Source: Candidatus Methanosuratincola petrocarbonis (ex Vanwonterghem et al. 2016)
GTDB lineage: Archaea > Thermoproteota > Methanomethylicia > Methanomethylicales > Methanomethylicaceae
DNA length: 6,092 nucleotides
Assembly: GCA_001717015.1 (NCBI GenBank)
Contig: MAGV01000018.1
Coordinates: forward strand, 1-6,092
Reading direction: 5' to 3'
Shown: piece after piece, positions 1 to 6,092 of the stretch
Layout: every line of letters begins with the position of its first letter
Numbering within the stretch: the stretch's first letter is position 1
The notes under the pieces: generated by a model
The model's input: only the letters and a program-made list of their open reading frames with translations
What the model was told of the DNA's origin: nothing
Databases searched by the model: none
Translations under genes and position numbers: made by a program

Positions 1-129
1 GAGTTCTCCTGGCGCTTCTCCCTCCGCTTCTGGGAGGGCGAGCTCTTCGATCGCCTGCTCTGGGCCTGCTTGAGTTCCCGAGCTATCACCCGGGCGGAGC
101 TGGCGGCCAGGCCCGTACCTGCCTGCTAG
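1..129 (+). CDS. 3' end of an unidentified plus-strand gene (partial)
   Basis: Frame 1 is open from the window edge to a TAG stop at 127-129 and encodes the last 42 residues of a protein whose start lies outside the window. Most third codon positions are G or C (runs such as gag-ttc-tcc and gag-ctc-ttc), as in the large gene and unlike the sequence that follows the stop, which argues for real coding. The tail has an aromatic and arginine-rich segment (FSWRFSLRFW), then a helical-looking stretch (GELFDRLLWACLSSRAITRAELAAR), and ends PVPAC. I do not recognise the family, and 42 residues are too few to assign a function. It points toward the large minus-strand gene, so the two genes converge. 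I see no hairpin with a T-tract after the stop. Confidence 0.6.
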   Translation, partial: EFSWRFSLRFWEGELFDRLLWACLSSRAITRAELAARPVPAC

Positions 130-583
130 CCTTTGAGCCAGACAAGATGGCCCACCGAGGTATCCCTCCCCGGTTGCGGCAAGAAACCACAAGCTCTCAA
201 GGCTTCTCGAACCAGAAGAACTATTCATTGCGCCCTCAACATCTTGTATCTTGCTGAGCAAAGGGGTTAATCGTAATCCTGCTTTTGCCCAACCTATCAC
301 GGAACTGGACTTTAAAGGAACAACAGCTGCATCGTGAGCAACAGGAGCGGGGCGATGAGGGGCTTCCTGAGACAAGAGGAAGGCCGGGTCCATAGCTTAT
401 AGGGCTTGCGATAACGGAGGGGAGGTGAAAGGAACCAATCAAAACCGTCAGCTGGTTCATCCCCGGTCGTGGTCGGTGAAAGCGGGGGCATAGATGTTCT
501 CCAGCGTGAGGGAATCATGGCAGCTAATGGATTTGCAAACTTCGCTCTTCTCCAACAAACGTGGGTAACTGGCAGGCCATAAA

Positions 584-738
584 TAAGCCCATAACGTACA
601 AGCCCCCTTTTAGCTGCTGTTATGGGCATCGGGCTTGTATCGTTGCTCCATCGCTACCCACACTTCTGGGAGAAGAACCACACACTTTTTCTTGCACTAA
701 CGGAACACGCTAAATGCAGGTGTTTTAAGCCCATGACG
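584..738. repeat. Imperfect 13-bp direct repeat TAAGCCCATRACG
   Basis: TAAGCCCATAACG at 584-596 recurs as TAAGCCCATGACG at 726-738, matching at 12 of 13 positions with a period of 142 bases. The first copy overlaps the left arm of the interleaved inverted repeats. The second is followed by a short CAAC/GTTG stem. The copies could be remnants of a duplicated element, or binding sites for the same factor. No function can be assigned. Confidence 0.35.
587..644. repeat. Two interleaved 9-bp inverted repeats (pseudoknot-like order)
   Basis: GCCCATAAC (587-595) is perfectly complementary to GTTATGGGC (619-627). TACAAGCCC (597-605) is perfectly complementary to GGGCTTGTA (631-639). The arms occur in the order A, B, A', B', so in RNA the two stems would form an H-type pseudoknot or two competing hairpins. 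The B stem can be extended by AACG (593-596) pairing with CGTT (641-644) across one bulged T, but this uses the last three bases of arm A, so the two stems would then compete. The pairings are read directly from the sequence. Whether the element is transcribed or is a DNA-level recombination or protein-binding site is unknown. Confidence 0.5.
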
Positions 739-865
739 CAACCTAATGTTGTGCCGGCGCCATCCCTTCCTTAGCTAACGGACTAATCGTATCCGATTAT
801 CGTTTTGTCTGGACGTTGCTTCGCCTAAAAGGCTCCCCACCCCCGCTTTTCAGTCGGGACCAGTG

Positions 866-3800
866 TCAGCCGTGGGCGGCTTGTTGGGGGGGCGGGGGCT
901 CGGGCAGGCCCAGTATCTCGCCCAGGTCCACGTGCTGCCAGGGCTGGTCGTAGTAGCCGTGCAGGGACCACATCTCCAGAGAATGGTTGTCCATGAGCAC
1001 GTGGTGGCCTTTGACCGACTGGGAGATGTCCGTGCCGTAGTAGTCGCAACGGGCTGGGTTGAGGAAGTCTATGAGCCACATTGCCGTTACCCGCTCTATA
1101 TCCCCGTAGTGCTTAAGCAGGAGGTCGAGCATGGTATCGTAGCGCCACTCCGATTGCCTTCCTCCGCCCTGCTGGGTATCTATGGTGTGGTAGAAGAGAC
1201 CCATCTGGGTGAGGTTCATCTGCGGCAGTATGTAATGATTGGTCATGGCCACCAAGCCCGGCTCCCTCTCCCGCTGCAGCGGGAAGGGGGAGATCACCGT
1301 GTCCTCCGAATGGGGCACCAGGGGGTCCTGGTGGTGTATCACGAGCCTGTATTCCTCAAGCCCCTCGGGGTCCACATAGTCGGAGGTGCGCACAGCCACG
1401 CCCCTGTCCGGGTGCACATCTCCGAGGATGGGCAGCATCTCCGAGCCTTCGAGGACCAAGTCTCCCACGCCGGATATCACCTCGCCGGCGCCGTCCATTA
1501 TCTCCGCCCCGAGGATCTCCTCCGTGCCGGATACGACGCGGTCAAGCCCGGGCAGCAAGCCGATCAAGGTCGCCAGGAGGTCGTCTCCCTCTGCTATCAT
1601 GCGGTCGGCCACCGTCTCCAGGACGGCTGCGTCGGGAATCTTCCCGTCGGCGATCATGAAGAGCCAGGAAACGCCCCGGGGGGTGTTGCGCACGATCCCT
1701 ATTCCCTCCTGCATGGAGGCGGCCCTCTGGAGCACGTCACGGCAAAGCAGCAGGCAGCCCATGCCGCTCACCACGGCGCGGTTCTGCCGGTTGGGCACCA
1801 TGTCCATACCGAAGCTGATCCCCTGCGAGTTCAATCCGGTGGGCATCCCCACGAAGCCGGGGGCCGCGGAGCCCGCCAGGGGGTACCCCTGGGTGGGCAC
1901 GTGCACCATGACCAAGGCCTCGTCGGAGAAGACATCCCCGCCGGTTGTGAACATGAAGTCCCGACCGTGGTAGAGTCTGCCGTCGGCGGTGCCCTCGCCG
2001 AAGACCCCGAACTCGTTGCACAGCAGACTTCCCCCCTGATAGACGAGGCTGTAGAGGAAGTCGAAGCCCACGTTTATCAGGAACACGTCCTTGTAGGTGA
2101 CATCGTATCCCCGATCCCGTGCACCATCGGCTATGCCCCACATCTCTTGGCGATACTCCTCGGGGACGGCATACTCCTGCGAGAGGACAGCCTGGCGGAT
2201 TATTCTCCTTACCACCGGCGCAATAGCGGAGAACCCAACCTCTCCGATGGGCAGTCCGAGCAGACCGGAGATGAAGTTGTCCACGTAGTCGTGGGTCATG
2301 CGGTACACGCCCTTGGGGCATAGGTAACCCTCCGCGTAGCCCCGCTGGTAGGCGTCCCCCTCCAGGTAGAGGAGCTTCTTGCCCGCGCCGTTGGCGGCCA
2401 GGTAGGATTCCCCATAGGAGCCCAGAACCTGGTAGTCGTCATCGGATATGGGGTTGGAGAGCCGGGGTGGGACCGCGGTCACCGTCACCGCGTCTGCGTC
2501 GCTCGCACCCTTACCGTCCGATACTAGGAGCTCTATCTCGTAGGAACCCAGCTTGTCTGCGGTGAAGGCTGGCGTGGCCGAGGAGGGGTCGTCCAAGGCC
2601 GCCTCGCTCCCCTCCGGCCTGGCCGTAATCTCCCAGGCGTAAGTCAGGGGGTCCCCGTCTGGGTCGGAGCTCCCGCTTCCGTCCAGCCTCACCTCGTCCC
2701 CCACCGTCACCTCCATGTCGGGACCGGCGTCGGCCGTGGGAGGCCGGTTGGAAGGGCCTTCGCCTATTACGGGAAGCATCACCGAGGAGGGCCTGTCCTC
2801 GTCCACGTATATGGTGGTCACCGTGGGGAGGAGGGAGGGCATGATGTAGAGGCATTCGCTATTGGTAACGATGATCTTCAGCCTGTGCCCGCTGCCGAAG
2901 ACGTGCTCCATGGGGAACAAGGGGAACCTGAGGTTGAGGAAGACGGGGTCCTCGCCCTCGAGCTGGTCCCGTAAGAAGGATACGCTCTTGAAGCCGCGGG
3001 CCACAACCTCCTCCTGGCCACCCTGATCCACGTCGGTGACCTTCACCTCGAAATGGGCCGAGAGCAACCCCGTCTCCAGCAGCCCGGCCGGGAGTATGGA
3101 GCAGCGCAGGTCCGCCTGGGGAGTGCCAATCACCGTCAGGTCCTCGGCCAGTTCCTCTGTCTGGTAGACGGCGCTGAAGGCGGGATTCTCGTCCACGGCC
3201 TCCTTGAGCAGGCTCCTTATATGCTTGATCAGGGGAATGCCGCACAGCTCCCCGGTGGACAGGTCTACGGAGTCGCCCTCGACGAAGGGAACGTATCCCG
3301 AGCAGCCTCCGGCTATGGCGTTTACTATGACGTCGGGGGGGTTCTGGACGGCGGACCCCGAGGGCCTCTGCGGGTCCGCCTTGCCATCCCCAGCTATCTC
3401 TCCGTGAAGATAGAAGGAAGTGGGATTGTAGGGATGGGCCTCGTCAGCCGGGTGCATGAGATCGGTGCGGGGGTTCACGTAGTCGGTATCGGGGCTCAGG
3501 TCCTCATAATCCCATTCCTCGTAGATCCGCCAGAGGTCGCCCTCGTAGGGATCGACGTAAACGTCTGTGCCTGACTTCTTCCAGCGCTCGAAGGCGGCGG
3601 GGTCGTTCCAGCCGAAGGCACGCTCGCGATAAGTGATGAGATTGGGCAACAGCTCCTCCTCGCCCGGCTCGGCCGCGACCTGCTTCGACCTCACCGGCGG
3701 GGATGTGATGAGATCGGAGAGTGGCGCGCCGTCGTAGTCATCCGCAAGCCCGTAATAGACGTCGTGCTGATCCTTGAGCCAGTAGGCGAACCAGGCATGC

Positions 3801-5947
3801 AGCCTCTGCGACGATCCTCCGGAGTAGTTGTGCTCTCCGGGAAAGAGGAGGAGCTTCAGCCTTTCATCCCTCTCCTCCTCGTCCAGGGAGCTGTAGTAGG
3901 GGTTCTCCTTGATGGTCAGGTAGTTGGACAGCGCCGCTGTCTCGAACATGGAGTCGAACCAGCCGTGCTGCAGCATCACCGGGCACTTGATGTCGCCGGC
4001 ATAGAGCAGGGGGGAGCGGGCCATGAGGTCCTCCTCCGTGTCTCCCTTGAAGCCGGTGATCATCAAGAGCATCCAGGAGGGTATATCCAGGTCCGTGGAG
4101 GGCAGCAGGCCGGGGTTGTTCAGTAGATTGAGCCACCCGTAGGGGGCATTTTCATATAGTTCCTTGTAGGGCACGCCCGCGGCCACAGCACCCGTCGAAA
4201 GGAGGATGTCTATGAAGGATTTCACGCAGCCTCCAGGGGCCAGGTCGTGATACAGGTCCCCTGGGGAGGTGCAGGGAGCCACGGCGTCGACGCGGTCCGG
4301 GTCCTGTCCGGCCAGCATCATGGACATGAAGCCGCCGCCGGAATGCCCGAACATCCCCACCCTGGGGTCCTTCGGACCGTCCAGCTTGGCCTGGAAGTCG
4401 GGGCTGTCCGTGGTGGTTCCGTCGTGCATGCCGTCATCCGCGAGCCAGGTCACTATGTCCTTTAAGTCCTGGATATCGTTGGGGCCCATGGTGTTTATAT
4501 AGCCCGTGCTGCCTCCCCAGCCTCGGTAGGCGTAAGTGAGCCCTATGTATCCTTCTTGGGCGAAGCTTCCCACGTCGCCCATGCCGAAGCCCTCTCTCTC
4601 CCCTTTGTCGCCAGCCCATCCGTGAGTGGCGATTACCGCGGGCCAACGACCCCGGGTGATCTCTGGATCCGGGTAGTATACGGTGGCATCGATGTACACG
4701 TCCTCGTTGAGGAGCACCGTGTCTTTAGGGAAGAGGTTTTTCGTGCTCAGGATCTGCAGCGCTCCATAGGAGAGATCGATGCCGGAGGGCGTGGATACCG
4801 GGATCAGGACCTCCTTCTCCACGATCTCGTCCCTCTCAAAGTGGTGCCTTATCTCTATCTCCCTCTCGCATTCGTCACCGCCGAAAGGACCGTTTACCTT
4901 CAGTATCACCGTGTAGGTGCCGGTCTTTCCGTACCTGTGGACAGGGTTCTTCTCGCTGGAGGTCGTGCCGTCGCCGAAGTCCCACTCCCAGCTCCATACG
5001 GCGCCTTCCGAGGTATCCGAGAACTCCACCTCGCTGTTTATAAGCTGCACGGGGCAGGGGGTGAACTCGAAGGAGGCGGTGGGACGCGTATCTGGAGGTT
5101 CCTGCTCTCTGACCATGATCCTCCTTTGTGCCATGTTCTCGGCGCCGCCGTCATCGGTTACCATGAGCTTTATGTTGTAGTCGCCTTCGTGCTCGAAGGT
5201 GTGGCTTGTTTGATCTCCCTCCGCTTTAACGCCGTCGCCGAAATCCCAGCGCCAGGAGACGATGGTGCCGTCCGGGTCGTGCGACTTCGAGGCATCGAAG
5301 AGGACTTCCTCGCCCACCTTCGCCACTGCAGGGGCGTTTATGACGGCCACGGGAGAGATATTGCCCGGACCGGGGACTTCGGGATCTTCCGGGTCTTCGG
5401 GGTCGTCGGGGTTTTCTGGGCCGTTGCCATGGTCTTGGTCTTCGGGGCTCGGGGAATCCTTTTCAGATACCCCATCGGATCCAATGAGGGAGGTGGTCCC
5501 TATGGAGGCGTGCCCTCCGTCCTTGCCCCGGTAGGAGAAGTACATGGCCCGCTCTGCTACCACCGGGCGGTCGGAGGTCACCTTTGTCGATACCTGGGCC
5601 TCTCCCAGGCCGGGAAGGGCATCCAGGCTGACGCTCTCCCTGCTTTGGGGAGGCAGGGTCAGGGTCACGGGGTCGGCCTCTCCGTCCCTGAGCTGGAAGG
5701 ATAGGGTGACGTTGGCCTCCTCGTTCCCGGGGTTCTGGATGCATATCCAGGTGTCGAAGTCCTCGGCGGTGTAGCCCTCGGCGAGGTACCAGGTGCAGGA
5801 TTGTTCCGCCGATCGCGCCTCGGGAGAGCAGCTGCCGGCGACCGCGATCCCGGTTACCGGCACGAACATGACGGCCATGATCGCTGACAGAAAGTAGATA
5901 AGAGTTCTTTTTGGTTTGCTCTTTAGGTACGATCTGTTCCCAACCAC
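866..5947 (-). CDS. Secreted multidomain hydrolase: PKD domains, S15/CocE hydrolase and C45 Ntn-acyltransferase fused
   Basis: About 1,693 residues, numbered from GTG at 5947. The N-terminus is an exported signal: basic NRSYLKSKPKR, a hydrophobic stretch at about 15-37, and possible cleavage after AVA. Residues 51-154 form a beta-rich module starting WYLAEGYT. A D/E/P linker follows (161-195), then two PKD domains (198-280 and 288-367, with WRWDFGDG and WEWDFGDG). Residues 375-722 are an S15/CocE alpha/beta-hydrolase: THGWAGDKG, YRGWGGSTGY, nucleophile Ser536 in GHSGGG, Asp665 in HGWFD, His706 in PGEHN. A PepX_C-like beta-sandwich lies at about 842-1060 and a third PKD-like domain at 1067-1159 (LDGSGSSDPDGDPLTYAW). 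Residues 1172-1667 are a C45-type Ntn-hydrolase: candidate nucleophile Cys1310 (CNEFGVFGEGT, then GRLYHGRD), Asn1373 in MPTGLNSQGI, NTPRG, and MTNHYILPQM. The tail (LPEPPPPQQAAHG) has no sortase or membrane anchor. Extracellular amide or ester hydrolysis is inferred; substrate is unknown. No frameshift or lost catalytic residue is seen. Domain assignments are from motif recognition, so borders are approximate. Confidence 0.93.
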   Translation of the reverse strand: MVGNRSYLKSKPKRTLIYFLSAIMAVMFVPVTGIAVAGSCSPEARSAEQSCTWYLAEGYTAEDFDTWICIQNPGNEEANVTLSFQLRDGEADPVTLTLPPQSRESVSLDALPGLGEAQVSTKVTSDRPVVAERAMYFSYRGKDGGHASIGTTSLIGSDGVSEKDSPSPEDQDHGNGPENPDDPEDPEDPEVPGPGNISPVAVINAPAVAKVGEEVLFDASKSHDPDGTIVSWRWDFGDGVKAEGDQTSHTFEHEGDYNIKLMVTDDGGAENMAQRRIMVREQEPPDTRPTASFEFTPCPVQLINSEVEFSDTSEGAVWSWEWDFGDGTTSSEKNPVHRYGKTGTYTVILKVNGPFGGDECEREIEIRHHFERDEIVEKEVLIPVSTPSGIDLSYGALQILSTKNLFPKDTVLLNEDVYIDATVYYPDPEITRGRWPAVIATHGWAGDKGEREGFGMGDVGSFAQEGYIGLTYAYRGWGGSTGYINTMGPNDIQDLKDIVTWLADDGMHDGTTTDSPDFQAKLDGPKDPRVGMFGHSGGGFMSMMLAGQDPDRVDAVAPCTSPGDLYHDLAPGGCVKSFIDILLSTGAVAAGVPYKELYENAPYGWLNLLNNPGLLPSTDLDIPSWMLLMITGFKGDTEEDLMARSPLLYAGDIKCPVMLQHGWFDSMFETAALSNYLTIKENPYYSSLDEEERDERLKLLLFPGEHNYSGGSSQRLHAWFAYWLKDQHDVYYGLADDYDGAPLSDLITSPPVRSKQVAAEPGEEELLPNLITYRERAFGWNDPAAFERWKKSGTDVYVDPYEGDLWRIYEEWDYEDLSPDTDYVNPRTDLMHPADEAHPYNPTSFYLHGEIAGDGKADPQRPSGSAVQNPPDVIVNAIAGGCSGYVPFVEGDSVDLSTGELCGIPLIKHIRSLLKEAVDENPAFSAVYQTEELAEDLTVIGTPQADLRCSILPAGLLETGLLSAHFEVKVTDVDQGGQEEVVARGFKSVSFLRDQLEGEDPVFLNLRFPLFPMEHVFGSGHRLKIIVTNSECLYIMPSLLPTVTTIYVDEDRPSSVMLPVIGEGPSNRPPTADAGPDMEVTVGDEVRLDGSGSSDPDGDPLTYAWEITARPEGSEAALDDPSSATPAFTADKLGSYEIELLVSDGKGASDADAVTVTAVPPRLSNPISDDDYQVLGSYGESYLAANGAGKKLLYLEGDAYQRGYAEGYLCPKGVYRMTHDYVDNFISGLLGLPIGEVGFSAIAPVVRRIIRQAVLSQEYAVPEEYRQEMWGIADGARDRGYDVTYKDVFLINVGFDFLYSLVYQGGSLLCNEFGVFGEGTADGRLYHGRDFMFTTGGDVFSDEALVMVHVPTQGYPLAGSAAPGFVGMPTGLNSQGISFGMDMVPNRQNRAVVSGMGCLLLCRDVLQRAASMQEGIGIVRNTPRGVSWLFMIADGKIPDAAVLETVADRMIAEGDDLLATLIGLLPGLDRVVSGTEEILGAEIMDGAGEVISGVGDLVLEGSEMLPILGDVHPDRGVAVRTSDYVDPEGLEEYRLVIHHQDPLVPHSEDTVISPFPLQREREPGLVAMTNHYILPQMNLTQMGLFYHTIDTQQGGGRQSEWRYDTMLDLLLKHYGDIERVTAMWLIDFLNPARCDYYGTDISQSVKGHHVLMDNHSLEMWSLHGYYDQPWQHVDLGEILGLPEPPPPQQAAHG

Positions 5948-5954
5948 GAATACG

Positions 5955-5962
5955 CCTCCTTT
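5955..5962 (-). promoter_or_regulatory. Strong Shine-Dalgarno that selects the GTG start
   Basis: The minus strand reads AAAGGAGG here, followed by seven bases and then GTG at 5947-5945. This gives a near-ideal ribosome binding site and an N-terminus (VVGNRSYLKSKPKR) typical of a signal peptide. A TTG 13 codons upstream (5986) has a weaker AGGAG nine bases away (5996-6000), but it would add a glycine-rich leader in front of the signal peptide. The frame is closed further upstream by TAG at 6035-6037, so the start must lie between these points. Confidence 0.75.
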
Positions 5963-6009
5963 ATCCCCGTAGCCTCCGCCTGCCAACCAGCACTTCTCCT
6001 CAAATACCG

Positions 6010-6036
6010 CCTGAATCCCTGCACACCTGAATCCCT
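6010..6036 (-). repeat. 11-bp direct repeat AGGGATTCAGG upstream of the large gene
   Basis: On the minus strand AGGGATTCAGG occurs twice, at 6026-6036 and 6010-6020, separated by TGTGC (period 16 bases). It lies about 60-90 bases upstream of the GTG start, where an operator or activator site could sit. It could equally be a small tandem duplication. I cannot place a convincing -10/-35 pair beside it. The only -10-like string on this strand (TATAGA, 6080-6085) is at the window edge, so its -35 would lie outside. Confidence 0.4.
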
Positions 6037-6092
6037 ATTGACACCCCATGCATGCTTCTCCCCTAAACCTTTCCGAAAATCTATAAGAATCC

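Larger units (their letters stand above)
130..865. other. Long intergenic region between convergent genes, no convincing gene
   Basis: These 736 bases separate the two converging genes. GC is visibly lower than in the flanking coding sequence, and every frame is either broken by stops or lacks the GC-rich third positions of the neighbours. The longest open stretch is on the minus strand (312-629, 105 codons). It has no well-placed ribosome binding site and no family I recognise. I found no tRNA T-loop, rRNA segment, CRISPR repeat or recognisable transposase. What stands out is a set of inverted and direct repeats built around GGGCTTG/CAAGCCC and GCCCATAAC between about 400 and 740. Neither gene has a clear intrinsic terminator here. 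The region may hold a non-coding RNA, a decayed mobile element or simply non-functional spacer. Confidence 0.6.

Noticed and set aside
355..402. 15-codon plus-strand frame starting ATG with AGGAG seven bases upstream
   Set aside because: Far too short to distinguish from chance; no repeated residues or stall motif suggests a leader peptide, and no gene follows on that strand.
784..833. Small hairpins TAATCG-CGATTA (784-799) and GCCT-AGGC (823-833) after the large gene, as possible terminators
   Set aside because: Stems are only 4-6 bp, and on the gene's own strand neither is followed by a T-tract. The first has only a short T-rich run, on the plus strand.
863..2323. Long plus-strand open frame (486 codons) opposite the C-terminal domain
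   Set aside because: It lies exactly antisense to the C45 domain, its translation has no recognisable domain, and such frames are expected opposite GC-biased genes. The minus-strand reading carries clear family motifs.
4556..5704. Plus-strand open frame (382 codons) opposite the PKD and N-terminal modules
   Set aside because: Antisense shadow of the large gene with low-complexity Val/Gly/Leu-rich translation and no family signal.
5829..5852. Lipoprotein signal (AVAGSC)
   Set aside because: The residue at -3 from the cysteine is Ala where the usual lipobox has Leu, Val or Ile, so ordinary signal peptidase I cleavage is more likely, though lipidation is not excluded.
5984..5986. TTG at 5986 as the start of the large gene
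   Set aside because: GTG at 5947 has a better placed and stronger Shine-Dalgarno and yields a normal signal peptide; the TTG adds 13 glycine-rich residues of no evident use.
6038..6066. Perfect TTGACA on the plus strand, suggesting a divergent promoter
   Set aside because: At 17-18 bases downstream only CCCTAA or CCTAAA is present, a poor -10, and no plus-strand gene follows within the window.

Overview
The window is dominated by one very large minus-strand gene (866-5947, about 1,693 residues from the preferred GTG start), which fills more than 80% of the sequence. It encodes an exported, modular protein. In order it carries a signal peptide, an N-terminal module opening with WYLAEGYT, a Pro/Asp/Glu-rich linker, two PKD domains, an alpha/beta-hydrolase of the S15/CocE (X-Pro dipeptidyl-peptidase-like) family with its PepX_C-type beta-sandwich, a third PKD-like domain, and a C45-type (acyl-CoA:6-aminopenicillanate acyltransferase-like) Ntn-hydrolase. 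Two unrelated hydrolase folds, each with recognisable catalytic residues, are therefore joined in one uninterrupted frame. This fusion is the most notable thing in the window.

Layout from left to right: 1-129 is the 3' end of a plus-strand gene whose product I cannot identify. 130-865 is a long, lower-GC gap between the two converging genes. It has no convincing gene, but it does contain inverted repeats in an interleaved (pseudoknot-like) order and related short repeats. 866-5947 is the large gene. 5948-6092 is its upstream leader, with a strong Shine-Dalgarno (SD) sequence and an 11-bp direct repeat.

The organism looks like a bacterium of fairly high GC, with strong GC bias at third codon positions, a strong SD sequence and GTG/TTG starts. 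The WYLAEG-type N-terminal module combined with PKD repeats reminds me of secreted proteins from uncultured, often subsurface or thermal, Actinobacteriota lineages. That is an impression from memory, not a database result.

Functionally, the large protein is most simply read as an extracellular scavenging or processing enzyme that hydrolyses amide or ester bonds at two different active sites, with the PKD and N-terminal modules acting as spacers or surface-binding units. The substrate cannot be read from the sequence. Both catalytic families are known to include beta-lactam or acyl-amino-acid acylases, so a shared acylated substrate is possible but unproven. No neighbouring pathway genes are visible to constrain the role.
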